Shown here piece after piece: positions 8,042 through 15,803 of a DNA stretch of 38,826 nucleotides. The DNA comes from Nitrospira sp. CR1.2 (GTDB taxonomy: Bacteria > Nitrospirota > Nitrospiria > Nitrospirales > Nitrospiraceae): assembly GCA_014055495.1 (NCBI GenBank), contig WIAG01000035.1:1-38826 (forward strand), given 5' to 3'. The position numbers and the translations under genes were made by a program. Every line of letters starts with the position of its first letter. The stretch's first letter is position 1. The notes beneath the pieces were generated by a model. That model saw only the letters and a program-made list of their open reading frames with translations. It did no database searches and was not told the DNA's origin.

Positions 8042-8974
8042 ATGGGGTTGGCCTATTTGCTCGCACGGGCGGCCGATACGATCGCCGACACCGACCTGAT
8101 CGGGCGAGACCAACGCCTTCGGTATCTGAACATGTTTCGCGACCAGTTCAAAGGCGACGGGGTTCAGCCGCAGGCGGTGCAGGCGATTCAGGCGGGCCTA
8201 TTGCCGCATCAGACCGCCTCGGCCGAGCGCGTCCTACTTGAACGATTGCCGGACTGTTTGGCGCTGTATCGGCAGTTCGATCAGGGGGATCGCGAGCGTA
8301 TTCGTTGGCTGATGGACGTGCTGCCGAATGGAATGGAAATGGACCTGACCAGGTTTCCTGGCTCATCGGGCCAAGACCTGTCGGCGCTGGAGTGTCCGGA
8401 AGAATTGGATCGGTATACCTACTACGTTGCAGGTTGTGTGGGTGAATTCTGGACCAGAATGGTCTGCGCACATCGGCGGGCTATGGCGCACTGGGATGTC
8501 GACCGAATGTCTGCCATCGGCGTCCGCTTTGGGAAGGGATTACAGCTCACCAACATTGTGAAGGATCTCGCCCGCGATCTCCACAACGGTCGTTGCTATG
8601 TGCCGACACAATGGCTGGATGAAGTCGGGCTGAAGCCGGCGGATTTGCTCAGGCCTGAGCAGCTGCCGGCCTTTCGTCCGATCCTGTTACGAATGATAGG
8701 TCAGGCTGTGGAGCACTTAGATCAGGGCTGGCTCTACACCATGGCCCTACCGCGCTTTGAAATTCGGCAGCGACTTGCCTGCATGTGGCCGATTTTGCTG
8801 GCAGGCGAAACACTCAAACGTGTGGCTAGGGCGCCTGATCTCCTCGACCCGACCGTCAACATCAAGGCTCCGCGCTCGGTGGTCTATCGCGTGATGGCGC
8901 TCACCACGTGTACCGGCGCTTGCGGCTATGTCGGGACCGCGTATTGGGGCAGACTCCGCAAGCAGATTGTGTAA
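8042..8974 (+). CDS. Squalene/phytoene synthase family protein
   Basis: Head-to-head condensing prenyltransferase (farnesyl-PP to squalene, or geranylgeranyl-PP to phytoene). The two Mg-binding Asp motifs are present: DTIAD (12-16 from this ATG) and KDLARD within GLQLTNIVKDLARDL. YYVAGCVGEFW is the usual helix between them, and the pattern is nearer squalene than phytoene synthases. The ATG at 8042 cannot be the true start: the same frame upstream encodes the conserved SRSFYLTLNVLP segment (7988-8023), which belongs to the family and to the diphosphate site. The frame is open from 7922, right after the cupredoxin stop, yet holds no ATG, GTG or TTG; ACG at 7934 (then AGT ACC CAG) and ATT at 7973 are the only near-cognates in suitable places. 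AGCAGG lies 7 bp before that ACG. Confidence 0.88.
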   Translation: MGLAYLLARAADTIADTDLIGRDQRLRYLNMFRDQFKGDGVQPQAVQAIQAGLLPHQTASAERVLLERLPDCLALYRQFDQGDRERIRWLMDVLPNGMEMDLTRFPGSSGQDLSALECPEELDRYTYYVAGCVGEFWTRMVCAHRRAMAHWDVDRMSAIGVRFGKGLQLTNIVKDLARDLHNGRCYVPTQWLDEVGLKPADLLRPEQLPAFRPILLRMIGQAVEHLDQGWLYTMALPRFEIRQRLACMWPILLAGETLKRVARAPDLLDPTVNIKAPRSVVYRVMALTTCTGACGYVGTAYWGRLRKQIV

Positions 8975-9009
8975 ACCGGCCGCAGAATTTTTCTGCCAGG
9001 TGACCCCGC

Positions 9010-9306
9010 CTACTTCTTTTGCGGTTCCAGCAGCTTGTCGCCCTTCTTGAATACTGCATAAATCGCCTGTGAAGGGCAGGCATCCAGACACAGCCGACAG
9101 CTCTCCAGACAGCGTGAGGGGTCGAACTTATAGGGGGGGGTCGAGAGCCAGGCACTCGTGGGGCAGACCGGCATACAAATCGCCTGGTGGGTGCAACGGT
9201 CGGGGTGGCGCACCAGGTGATCGCGAATGAGCATCATAGGCTTCACTCCTTCGAAGAGACCTTGCGAGAAGATCTCGAACATGTTCTTTTGTGGCAGACT
9301 GCTCAC
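9010..9306 (-). CDS. 4Fe-4S ferredoxin-like protein
   Basis: A 98-residue iron-sulfur protein. Two cysteine groups are seen: C-x5-C-x3-CP (CTHQAICMPVCP) and C-x3-C-x2-C-x3-CP (CLESCRLCLDACP). This resembles a two-cluster ferredoxin in which the first motif is shortened, so it may bind one or two [4Fe-4S] clusters. The start chosen is GTG at 9306, which overlaps the stop of the upstream gene (GTGA) and has AAGGAG 5 bp before it; a GTG at 9312 overlaps that ribosome site and is less likely. It is translationally coupled to the 9303-9716 gene and belongs to a minus-strand group with another ferredoxin-like gene. Likely a low-potential electron carrier. Confidence 0.85.
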   Translation of the reverse strand: MSSLPQKNMFEIFSQGLFEGVKPMMLIRDHLVRHPDRCTHQAICMPVCPTSAWLSTPPYKFDPSRCLESCRLCLDACPSQAIYAVFKKGDKLLEPQKK

Positions 9307-9716
9307 TTCCACTCCTTGATCAGCTCGGCAAGCCGGTCTTTCAATTCCGGGATCTGCTCCGCATTGTTGCGAATCGCTCCCAGAATGTTCTCGAGGCGAG
9401 CGGTCCGTTGTGCCTCTTTATCCTGTTTCAGCAGTCGATCGTATTCGGCATAGGCTGCGGAGTGTGTGGGTTCGAGATGGGCTCGACCGGCCTGCAGCGC
9501 TTCGCCCACTTCGTAGGGCTCCGGACGTAACAACGGTACTACCATAAACGACCCGTCCGTGCAGATGAGTGCGGCGGACCCGGATTTGCTTTTGAGCGGT
9601 AACACCGTTTTCACGGTCTTTCCGATCAACTGATCCCAGGCGCCTAGGAGGCCGGGAAACGCTTTCATGTAGGCCACCTTCTCCATGTTGGCCTTCCATT
9701 TGTCATCGGCGGGCAT
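9303..9716 (-). CDS. Hypothetical protein, 137 aa
   Basis: A soluble protein with a mixed alpha/beta centre (KTVKTVLPLKSKSGSAALICTDGSFMVVP) and a long charged C-terminal helix (about 85-137, ending LKDRLAELIKEWK). No family recognised. The start MPADDKWKANMEK is the first Met of the conserved-looking part; upstream sequence in frame is Pro/Gly/Arg-rich and not protein-like. Its stop overlaps the GTG of the ferredoxin gene, so the two are likely made together. The central strand pair with a Cys (ALICTDGS) might be a small regulatory or scaffolding fold. Confidence 0.72.
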   Translation of the reverse strand: MPADDKWKANMEKVAYMKAFPGLLGAWDQLIGKTVKTVLPLKSKSGSAALICTDGSFMVVPLLRPEPYEVGEALQAGRAHLEPTHSAAYAEYDRLLKQDKEAQRTARLENILGAIRNNAEQIPELKDRLAELIKEWK

Positions 9717-9751
9717 AACGTTCTCGTATGATTCCGAAGGGGGTGACCAGC

Positions 9752-10102
9752 TTAGATTTTTAGAGGGGAGAGCAGTGGAGAAGGGGCCTGGTCGGGCATC
9801 AGGAGTCGATCGACCAACTTTCCCTGCATGATATGGCGCTCCATGATTTCCCTCACGTCGGCCTCCGAGCGGACGCGGTACCACACCCCTTCCGGATAGA
9901 CCACCACCGTGGGGCCTTGGGCACAATAGTCGAGGCAGCCCGCTTTGTTGGCGCGCACGACACCTTTGAGGTTGAGTCGCTTGGCTTCTTGTTTGAAACA
10001 GGCGTGCAGCGCGTCGGAGCCCAGTTTTGAGCAGCTACCGCGAGGATCATCCGGCTCGCGTTTGTTGGTGCAGACGAAAATGTGTCGTTGATAGCCGGTC
10101 AT
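9752..10102 (-). CDS. Thioredoxin-like [2Fe-2S] ferredoxin
   Basis: A 116-residue protein of the thioredoxin-fold [2Fe-2S] ferredoxin family (also found as NuoE-like domains). The four ligand cysteines are arranged as expected: FVCTN...GSC (C-x12/13-C) near the N-terminus and AGCLDYC (C-x3-C) after the central helix. GPTVVVYPEGVWY is the usual strand after the second pair. It is expected to pass electrons in the cytosol; a partner enzyme is not in view. Its stop is 35 bp upstream of the 9303-9716 gene on the same strand, and a Cys-rich gene follows upstream, so these four genes may act in one redox process. Confidence 0.9.
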   Translation of the reverse strand: MTGYQRHIFVCTNKREPDDPRGSCSKLGSDALHACFKQEAKRLNLKGVVRANKAGCLDYCAQGPTVVVYPEGVWYRVRSEADVREIMERHIMQGKLVDRLLMPDQAPSPLLSPLKI

Positions 10103-10147
10103 GGCAACAGTTCCGAGGCTGTGTCGTTCACTGGGTGGTATGCAAGA

Positions 10148-10516
10148 TCAGGCGCGCGCGTGGAATTGTTCGATCAGTTGTGTGACATCCGACGCGTTGA
10201 GCAGCGACGAGCCAGCCACCTGCGTGCCGGCAATGGCGGCAATTTCCCGGAGGCGCAATTGCGCGCGCTGTTTAGCCTCAGGTTCGGACAGCGCAGAAGC
10301 CTGGCCCTTGGTGAGCTTGTCGAATTCGGCGCGGATATCGCGAAAATCCCGCTGCAAATTCTTCATCATCGAGCAGGGCTCGCAATACCACTTCGGGCTC
10401 TGATCCGAGGACGGAGACAGCCGGTCGTACGTGCGTCCGAAGAAATCTTTGCCCAGCGAGAACTTCATGAGTGGTGTGCCTGCGGCGCTGCAGGCGTTAC
10501 AAGATCCGGCATCCAT
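10148..10516 (-). CDS. Cys-pair hypothetical protein, 122 aa
   Basis: Starts MDAGSCNACSAAGTP with a CxxC at 6-9, and carries a second CxxC (WYCEPCSMM) near 45-48. The two pairs could hold one zinc or an Fe-S cluster. The C-terminal part (about 50-122) is helical with many Arg and Glu residues. No family is recognised. It is the first gene of the minus-strand redox group and starts 162 bp from the divergent ald gene. Confidence 0.7.
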   Translation of the reverse strand: MDAGSCNACSAAGTPLMKFSLGKDFFGRTYDRLSPSSDQSPKWYCEPCSMMKNLQRDFRDIRAEFDKLTKGQASALSEPEAKQRAQLRLREIAAIAGTQVAGSSLLNASDVTQLIEQFHARA

Positions 10517-10608
10517 GCGCGAAGTGCTCCTCTCAGGGGAAGACGTCGATAGAAGCCGGATCTTACCGCACTGGTCTTAAGACTGGCAAGGTGGCCTTGC
10601 GGTCCACG

Positions 10609-10636
10609 TTGGCAATACCCTCGTCCCAGGTATAAT
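10609..10636 (+). promoter_or_regulatory. ald promoter (sigma70-like)
   Basis: TTGGCA (10609-10614), a 16-bp spacer and a perfect TATAAT (10631-10636), 42 bp before the ald start. A 10-bp palindrome GTCTTAAGAC (10574-10583) lies 25 bp upstream of the -35 and could be a regulator site. Confidence 0.7.
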
Positions 10637-10678
10637 GCAGTATAGCCAGGGACCGGTGATGCGGGTAAGGAGGCAGGT

Positions 10679-11782
10679 ATGGTGATCGGGGTACCGAAGG
10701 AGATCAAGGACTACGAATTTCGGGTGAGCGTCACACCAGACGGCGTTCGTGCTCTACGGCAGGCGGGCCATCAGGTGCTGGTCGAGCCGTCGGCCGGGCA
10801 GGGCAGCGGGTTTTCCGACGAGTCGTATCGGCAGGCCGGCGCCGACGTGGCACAGTCCAAGGAAGAGGTCTTTCACCGGTCAGAGCTGATCGTCAAGGTC
10901 AAAGAACCTCAGTTGTCGGAGTGCGCGCTTTTCCGGCCGGGTCAGGTGCTGTTTACGTATCTGCATTTGGCATCGCTGCCGGAGTTGACCAAGGCGTTGA
11001 TGGCGGCTGAGATGACCGCGATCGCCTATGAAACGGTGGAGGCCAGGGACCGTAGTTTGCCGATGTTGCGGCCGATGAGTGAAATCGCCGGGCGGCTGTC
11101 CGTGCAGGTAGGGGCGCATTATCTTGGGGCGGTCCAAGGGGGGCGCGGGGTCCTGTTAGCCGGAGTGCCCGGTGTTGAGCCGGGTCATGTGGTGGTGATC
11201 GGCGCTGGTGTCGTGGGGACCTCGGCTGTCCGACTCGCCGTCGGACTGGGCGCGCGGGTGACGGTGATCAATCTGGATGTGGATCGACTGCGGGCCCTCG
11301 ACGATCTCTACGGGGGCCGCATCGCAACCTGTGCCGCGTCTGCGTCGGCCATCGAACGGGCGGTTGCGGAGGCGGATCTCGTGGTCGGTGCGGTGTTGGT
11401 CCCGGGTGCGCGGGCGCCGAAAGTGGTGCCTCGCCCCCTCGTGGGACAAATGCGGCCCGGTTCCGTGATCGTCGATGTGGCGGTGGATCAGGGGGGCTGC
11501 TGCGAAACGACCAGGCCCACGACCCACTCGGATCCTGTGTATGTGGTGGACGGGGTCGTGCATTATTGTGTGACGAACATGCCTGGAATCGTCCCGCACA
11601 CGTCGACGCGCGCGTTGACCAATGCGACACTCCCGTATATTCTCCGTCTCGCATCAGAAGGGGTGGAGCAGGCCATTCGATCAGACGCCGGGCTGGCCAA
11701 GGGCGTGAACGTCAGGCACGGCAACATGACCTGTCAGGCGGTAGCTGAATCACACGGCTTGCGTTTTACCCCTCTCTTGTAA
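10679..11782 (+). CDS. ald: Alanine dehydrogenase
   Basis: A 367-residue NAD-dependent L-alanine dehydrogenase (L-alanine + NAD+ + H2O to pyruvate + ammonia + NADH). The start [20 protein letters not shown] is the family hallmark and includes the substrate-binding Arg15. Lys74 in KVKEP and His95/96 in TYLHLA match the catalytic pair. The nucleotide-binding fold has the glycine motif [16 protein letters not shown]. Length is normal. AAGGAGG lies 5 bp before the ATG. In chemolithotrophs it can assimilate ammonium or recycle alanine. It is a single-gene unit, followed 34 bp later by tRNA-Pro. Confidence 0.96.
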   Translation: MVIGVPKEIKDYEFRVSVTPDGVRALRQAGHQVLVEPSAGQGSGFSDESYRQAGADVAQSKEEVFHRSELIVKVKEPQLSECALFRPGQVLFTYLHLASLPELTKALMAAEMTAIAYETVEARDRSLPMLRPMSEIAGRLSVQVGAHYLGAVQGGRGVLLAGVPGVEPGHVVVIGAGVVGTSAVRLAVGLGARVTVINLDVDRLRALDDLYGGRIATCAASASAIERAVAEADLVVGAVLVPGARAPKVVPRPLVGQMRPGSVIVDVAVDQGGCCETTRPTTHSDPVYVVDGVVHYCVTNMPGIVPHTSTRALTNATLPYILRLASEGVEQAIRSDAGLAKGVNVRHGNMTCQAVAESHGLRFTPLL

Positions 11783-11816
11783 GACAATCCGCTCTCCGTT
11801 TTCTGATCCGCCCGGT

Positions 11817-11894
<78 letters not shown>

Positions 11895-11962
11895 CCTTCC
11901 CCTCCTGCTCATGCCCACCTCTCATCGTTCTCTTGCTGCGCTACCCCAACCAGTCAGCCTAT

Positions 11963-12172
11963 TCAGACAGCGTTTTTACGGCTGCGGGGTTTCTGAACAG
12001 GCTCGAATATCCCCAGCTCTCGCTCCACGTCCGGGATGGTCTTTTCAAGGGCATGCTTAATGAGGTAACTCTCAGTCTTCTCGCGATCGCGCGCCTTGAT
12101 CCGGCGCAAGCGGGCTTTCATTTCCCGCGGAATGTTCGCAAACGCTTGCGTGTTGCGTTCCAAGTTGATCAT
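11963..12172 (-). CDS. Small putative DNA-binding regulator (ribbon-helix-helix-like)
   Basis: A 69-residue basic protein, MINLERNTQAFANIPREMKAR..., with a short strand followed by two predicted helices (KARLRRIKARDREKTESYLIKHALEKT), which fits an Arc/CopG-like ribbon-helix-helix. The start at 12172 has a very strong AAAGGAGGTGAG upstream. A longer in-frame start at 12232 would run through an operator-like palindrome. It is the only minus-strand gene in this end of the prophage and faces away from the replication module, the position of a lysogeny repressor or antitoxin. The fold assignment is tentative. Confidence 0.65.
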   Translation of the reverse strand: MINLERNTQAFANIPREMKARLRRIKARDREKTESYLIKHALEKTIPDVERELGIFEPVQKPRSRKNAV

Positions 12173-12206
12173 GCCTCTCACCTCCTTTCGTGATCGTGTC
12201 ATGCGT

Positions 12207-12236
12207 GCCATGCATTCGCCATGCGTTTGCATGGCG
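12207..12236. promoter_or_regulatory. Operator cluster O1: three GCCATGC half-sites spaced 11 bp
   Basis: GCCATGC occurs at 12207-12213 and 12218-12224, and its inverse GCATGGC at 12229-12235. The last two make a perfect palindrome, CGCCATGC-GTTT-GCATGGCG. Start-to-start spacing is 11 bp each time, about one helical turn, as used by cooperatively binding ribbon-helix-helix dimers. It lies between the minus-strand promoter and the 12172 start. Confidence 0.75.
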
Positions 12237-12247
12237 TTACACTAGCA

Positions 12248-12276
12248 AGATTACCGTACAGTACCAGTGCTGTCAA
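12248..12276 (-). promoter_or_regulatory. Putative leftward promoter of the 11963-12172 gene
   Basis: On the minus strand a perfect TTGACA (12276-12271), a 17-bp spacer and TAATCT (12253-12248). The O1 operator cluster begins 11 bp downstream, so bound repressor would block the start. Confidence 0.5.
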
Positions 12277-12338
12277 GCACTTTTTGATGTCAATAAGTAC
12301 GTACATTGCCTAGGGCCGAAATAGTGGTATTTTTTTCA

Positions 12339-12368
12339 TTGACAGGATTATAGTGCTAGTACTATATT
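12339..12368 (+). promoter_or_regulatory. Putative rightward promoter with CTAGTAC element in the spacer
   Basis: TTGACA (12339-12344), 18-bp spacer, TATATT (12363-12368), followed six bases later by operator O2. The spacer holds CTAGTAC (12356-12362) within AGTGCTAGTACTAT, the first of the recurring prophage palindromes. This promoter would drive the replication module. Confidence 0.6.
12356..12362. repeat. CTAGTAC element, copy 1 (promoter spacer)
   Basis: First copy of a recurring element. Others: 15771-15777, 27346-27352, 27690-27696, 32368-32374, 36502-36508 and 38315-38321; close variants are CTAGCACTAGCACTAGG (12564-12580) and CACTAGTGCTCGG (27495-27507). Longer matches share CTAGTACTAG followed by GTGCTCG or GTCCTCG. 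Almost all lie in short gaps or in the first codons of a gene. Confidence 0.75.
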
Positions 12369-12373
12369 GCGAA

Positions 12374-12393
12374 CGCCATGCAGATGCATGGCA
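12374..12393. promoter_or_regulatory. Operator O2: GCCATGC palindrome
   Basis: CGCCATGC-AGAT-GCATGGCA. The two 7-bp half-sites (12375, 12386) are perfect inverse copies with the same 11-bp spacing as in O1. It lies just after the rightward -10 and 16 bp before the next gene start, so it would shut the replication module down when bound. Confidence 0.75.
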
Positions 12394-12408
12394 CTAACGG
12401 AGGGCAAC

Positions 12409-12567
12409 ATGAAGAAACCGATTCCAGCCATGAAGAACTGCACGATCCGGCTCCCGGAAGAGCAGATCAAGTACATCAAGAAGCGTGCCAAGGACCAGCG
12501 GCATTACAAGATGTCGGAGGTGGTTCGGCGCCTCGTCGCATCCGATATGGCAGGTCCAGCAAACTAG
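12409..12567 (+). CDS. Ribbon-helix-helix (CopG/Arc-like) transcriptional regulator
   Basis: A 52-residue protein with the typical layout: strand NCTIRLPEEQ, helix IKYIKKRAKDQ, then the second helix MSEVVRRLVASDM. TIRLPEEQ is the hallmark of CopG-type DNA-contacting strands. ATG at 12409 follows GGAGGG. It lies directly downstream of the rightward promoter and O2, so it may regulate itself and, through the same half-sites, the divergent gene. A second small basic regulator candidate is transcribed the other way; which one binds GCCATGC cannot be told. Confidence 0.8.
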   Translation: MKKPIPAMKNCTIRLPEEQIKYIKKRAKDQRHYKMSEVVRRLVASDMAGPAN

Positions 12568-12587
12568 CACTAGCACTAGGAGGCGTG

Positions 12588-12755
12588 ATGCCGTACCGTA
12601 TTGTCTTCCTCTCTGTAATCGGCTTCTGGGCACTCTGGACTATCTATGAAGTGGCCTGCGAAACCTGGAAGGGGATTGCGGCCAAGCGCCGACAGGAACG
12701 GCTGTGGATTGAGCGGCTCTGGATACAGGGCGTCGTCCGGAAGGTGTCGCGATGA
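12588..12755 (+). CDS. Small membrane protein, 55 aa
   Basis: MPYRIVFLSVIGFWALWTIYEVACETW gives one N-terminal membrane helix; the C-terminal half is basic (AKRRQERLWIERLW). AGGAGG lies 4 bp before the ATG, and the stop overlaps the helicase start (ATGA), so translation is coupled. The SD overlaps the CTAGCACTAGCACTAGG repeat. Function unknown. Confidence 0.7.
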   Translation: MPYRIVFLSVIGFWALWTIYEVACETWKGIAAKRRQERLWIERLWIQGVVRKVSR

Positions 12756-14443
12756 GCTGCCATGTCTTCTTGGCTGGTGAAACCCTTGCCATCCAGGCGC
12801 CCTACTATATGAAGGACGTCTGCAAATCGATTCCCGGGGCGCGCTGGAAGCCGGACCTCAAGATGTGGACCTACCCGGCGACGCCCTCCGCGGCGCGTGA
12901 GATTCACTTGACGTTGCCACAGGAGACGACGTCGTGGACTGAGACGGCGGCGGTGCTGCTCGTCGAAGCGGATCGGATGGCCAAGGCGCAGGCGCACAAG
13001 ACGGCGGCGGATCTGCCGGCGATACCCTGGAAGAGTAAGCAGCATTGGCATTTTCAGTTACAGGCGTTCCATTTTGCGAAGGAATCCAATGCGTTCATGC
13101 TTGCTGCCGACATGGGGTGCGGCAAGGGACGTATCGCAATCGATTTGGTGATGCATAAAGGCTGTCAGCGGGTTCTGATTATTTGCCCGAAGAGCGTGAT
13201 CGACGTATGGCCTGAGGAATTTGAAAAGCATGGGATTCGGCCGGTTGGGTGCCTGCCTCTCAGTGAAGGGACTATGGCCATTCGCGCGAAGCGGATGTGT
13301 GCGTTTCTCGATTTACAGCGAGCGCGTCTACAGCCAGCGATTGTTATCCTCAACTACGATGCTGTGTGGAGACCTGGGATGTCCGAGACATTACTGCGGA
13401 CGCAGTGGGACATGGTTATCTGCGATGAGGTCCATCGCATCAAGTCTACGAGTGGGAAGGCTTCGAGATTCTGTTCTCAGATTGGTGATCGGGCGACGAA
13501 TCGGATGGGTCTGACTGGCACGCCATTTCCACACGACCCGCTCGATGCGTTCGCACAATATCGATTCCTCGATAAGGGCATTTTTGGAACTAGCTTTACG
13601 GCGCATCGCGCTCGATATGCCGAACCTGCTGGGTACATGGGGAAACAAACGAGGTTCAAGGCGAAGTCTGATTTTAGTGGAGACAATCGCGTCGAGGGCA
13701 TGCTGAATCAGGAAGAGTTCTATCAAAAGTTTTACTCCATCGCTTTCCGCGTCAAATCGGAAGACGTTCAAGACCTCCCGGAAACGCTCGACATCCAACG
13801 ACATGTGACGCTCTCGAAGTACGCACGATCTGTTTATCAAACGCTCAAGAGCGAGTTCGTCGTCGGGGTGGCGGACGGCACAGTAACGGCGAGCAATGCC
13901 CTGACGCGGCTCTTGCGGCTGCAACAGATCGGCTCGGGGTGGGCGCGGCAAGATCGGAACATTGAAACGGGAGACGAAGGACAACTGTTACAAGTCGACA
14001 CGGCCAAGCAGGATGCGCTGGCCGATCTTATGGAGGACCTGAACGATGAAGAACCAATCGTTATCTTCTGCCGATTTCACCACGACCTCGACGCCGTGCA
14101 TACGGTGGCCGCTGCTCTTGGACGGGCCTCCCTCGAACTGTCTGGACGCAAGAATGAACTGCCTGCTTGGCAATCGGGTACGGCGCCAGTTCTTGCGGTC
14201 CAGATCCAGAGCGGAGGTGTCGGCATTAATCTTGTGCGGGCGCGTTATTGCGTCTTCTACTCGCTCGGCTTCTCTCTGGGCGAGTATCTCCAGGCGCGCA
14301 AGCGCATTCATCGACCGGGACAGTCCCACAACTGCACGTATTACCACCTGATTGCGAAGGACACGGTCGACGAGGCGGTCTACAAAGCGCTCGAGGCACG
14401 CCAGGATGTGGTCGAGAGCGTGTTGAAAGGAGTGAAGGCGTGA
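12752..14443 (+). CDS. SNF2-family DEAD/DEAH-box helicase
   Basis: A 563-residue superfamily 2 ATPase. The N-terminal ~60 residues (RWKPDLKMWTYPATPSA) look like a small HARP-like DNA-binding module, as in SMARCAL1-type proteins. ATPase motifs: Walker A MGCGKG (121-126), Walker B DEVH (225-228), GLTGTPF (motif III), and in the second RecA-like domain QSGGVGINLVRA and QARKRIHRPGQ (motifs V and VI). Proteins like this are common in phage replication modules next to VRR-NUC nucleases and are thought to remodel forks or displace proteins. It heads the replication operon and is coupled at both ends to tiny membrane-protein genes. Confidence 0.92.
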   Translation: MSCHVFLAGETLAIQAPYYMKDVCKSIPGARWKPDLKMWTYPATPSAAREIHLTLPQETTSWTETAAVLLVEADRMAKAQAHKTAADLPAIPWKSKQHWHFQLQAFHFAKESNAFMLAADMGCGKGRIAIDLVMHKGCQRVLIICPKSVIDVWPEEFEKHGIRPVGCLPLSEGTMAIRAKRMCAFLDLQRARLQPAIVILNYDAVWRPGMSETLLRTQWDMVICDEVHRIKSTSGKASRFCSQIGDRATNRMGLTGTPFPHDPLDAFAQYRFLDKGIFGTSFTAHRARYAEPAGYMGKQTRFKAKSDFSGDNRVEGMLNQEEFYQKFYSIAFRVKSEDVQDLPETLDIQRHVTLSKYARSVYQTLKSEFVVGVADGTVTASNALTRLLRLQQIGSGWARQDRNIETGDEGQLLQVDTAKQDALADLMEDLNDEEPIVIFCRFHHDLDAVHTVAAALGRASLELSGRKNELPAWQSGTAPVLAVQIQSGGVGINLVRARYCVFYSLGFSLGEYLQARKRIHRPGQSHNCTYYHLIAKDTVDEAVYKALEARQDVVESVLKGVKA

Positions 14444-14586
14444 GGCTCGGGGATTATGTGCTGTGCATCAACCTCGGGCTGAATGCCTTGGCCTGTAGCG
14501 CCTACGCCTACCAGGGGCACTACAAGCAAGCGGTCTATTGGATTGGTGTGGGGATCATTAACGGGAGCTTACTCACATGGCGTTGA
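14440..14586 (+). CDS. Small membrane protein, 48 aa
   Basis: Starts at GTG 14440, overlapping the helicase stop (GTGA), with AAAGGAG upstream. The product is MRLGDYVLCINLGLNALACS..., with one or two hydrophobic helices (about 5-20 and 28-43). Its end overlaps the methyltransferase start by 10 bp. No function recognised. Confidence 0.6.
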   Translation: MRLGDYVLCINLGLNALACSAYAYQGHYKQAVYWIGVGIINGSLLTWR

Positions 14587-15224
14587 AGCCCTACTACGAC
14601 GATGGAAACGGGATCGTGATTTACCACGGGGATTGCCGGGAGATTTTGCCGCACCTGGAGGCTGAAATCATTATTTCAGATCCACCCTACGGGATCTCCT
14701 ACCGACACGGTAAATGCAACGGATCTCAGGCTACCAAGTTTTACGACGAAACATCGAAAGTGCATGGGGACGATCAACCGTTTGATCCGTCATTCCTTCT
14801 TGGCTCATCGGCTCTTGTTCTGTGGGGAGCCAACAACTACGCCCGACATCTTCCGCATTCTGGGGGATGGTTAGTTTGGGATAAGCGGATCGGTACGGTT
14901 GTCAACGACCATTCTGACTGCGAGCTGGCATGGACGAATCTTATGAACACGGCCAGGGTCTATTACCACATGTGGGACGGCTTTAGGCGTGGACCGCAAA
15001 CCGGCATGGAGCGCGTTCATCCAACCGAAAAGCCTGTCAATCTCATGAAGTGGTGCATCGGCTTTTCCCCTGAAGCAGGTACCATCCTCGACCCGTTCAT
15101 GGGCTCTGGCACCACGCTCAGAGCAGCCAAGGATCTAGGCCGCAAGGCTATCGGCATCGAGATTGAAGAGAAGTATTGCGAGATCGCTGCCAAACGTCTA
15201 GCGCAGGAAGTGTTAGCACTATGA
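14577..15224 (+). CDS. Orphan DNA methyltransferase (N6-adenine or N4-cytosine type)
   Basis: A 215-residue enzyme that should transfer a methyl group from S-adenosylmethionine to an exocyclic amino group. The catalytic motif DPPYG follows the N-terminal region (about 34-38), and the AdoMet-binding FMGSGTT is near residue 180, giving the beta-class order. TEKPVNLMKWCI is the usual helix before the AdoMet motif. DPPY is typical of adenine methyltransferases, but N4-cytosine cannot be excluded. No restriction gene is adjacent, so it may protect phage DNA from host restriction or control gene expression. The target sequence is unknown. Confidence 0.92.
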   Translation: MALKPYYDDGNGIVIYHGDCREILPHLEAEIIISDPPYGISYRHGKCNGSQATKFYDETSKVHGDDQPFDPSFLLGSSALVLWGANNYARHLPHSGGWLVWDKRIGTVVNDHSDCELAWTNLMNTARVYYHMWDGFRRGPQTGMERVHPTEKPVNLMKWCIGFSPEAGTILDPFMGSGTTLRAAKDLGRKAIGIEIEEKYCEIAAKRLAQEVLAL

Positions 15225-15310
15225 TCAGCCGTGGGGATCGCGGGCTACTGGCTCGGCGGTCTCGTCTATATGTGCCGATAATAAGAGGGTCGCGAAAAAA
15301 AGGAGGATGT

Positions 15311-15754
15311 ATGGCAGCGACGACAGCGGATTTAGTGAACCAGTTCATTGAACTAGACAGGAGAAAGAAGCAGGCGGATGACGACCTGGAGGCCATCAAA
15401 GAGGAAATGGCCCAGTTGGAACCGCAAATCATGGAGCGGTTCGAGAACGCCGGGATGCAGTCGATGAAGAGCAAGTCCGGCGTGGTGCTCTATATACGCC
15501 GGCAGCTGTTCGCCGGTGCGGCCGAGGGCGCCACGGTGCTGCTGGCGGAATCACTCAAGTCGGCGGGACTTGGCGACCTAGTGAAAGAAGCCGTCAACAG
15601 TCAACGGCTCTCGTCCTGGGTGACGGAGTTCGAGGCCGAGCATTTCAACGGGACGAAGGTGCGGCCTGACGATTTAGTGCAGGCCATGCCGCCAGAGCTG
15701 CGAGAGTCGTTGAAGGTGACAGAGAAGTATTCGCTGAGGACCAAGAAGGGGTAA
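15311..15754 (+). CDS. Conserved-looking phage protein with N-terminal coiled coil
   Basis: 147 residues. The N-terminal half is a predicted coiled coil (LVNQFIELDRRKKQADDDLE...), followed by a mixed region with SKSGVVLYIRRQLFAG and a C-terminal charged tail. ATG at 15311 has AAAGGAGGATGT upstream; a longer frame to 15176 overlaps the methyltransferase and was not used. It lies between the methyltransferase and the putative ssDNA-handling protein, and so probably belongs to replication or recombination. No function recognised. Confidence 0.7.
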   Translation: MAATTADLVNQFIELDRRKKQADDDLEAIKEEMAQLEPQIMERFENAGMQSMKSKSGVVLYIRRQLFAGAAEGATVLLAESLKSAGLGDLVKEAVNSQRLSSWVTEFEAEHFNGTKVRPDDLVQAMPPELRESLKVTEKYSLRTKKG

Positions 15755-15770
15755 GCGTTGGACATGTGAT

Positions 15771-15777
15771 CTAGTAC
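15771..15777. repeat. CTAGTAC element, copy 2
   Basis: Lies in the 49-bp gap before the 15804 gene, between TTGGAC (15758-15763) and TACCAT (15780-15785), a promoter-like pair with 16-bp spacing. So, as in copy 1, the element would sit in a promoter spacer. Confidence 0.55.
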
Positions 15778-15803
15778 CGTACCATCAATCAGAAAGGAGA
15801 CGT

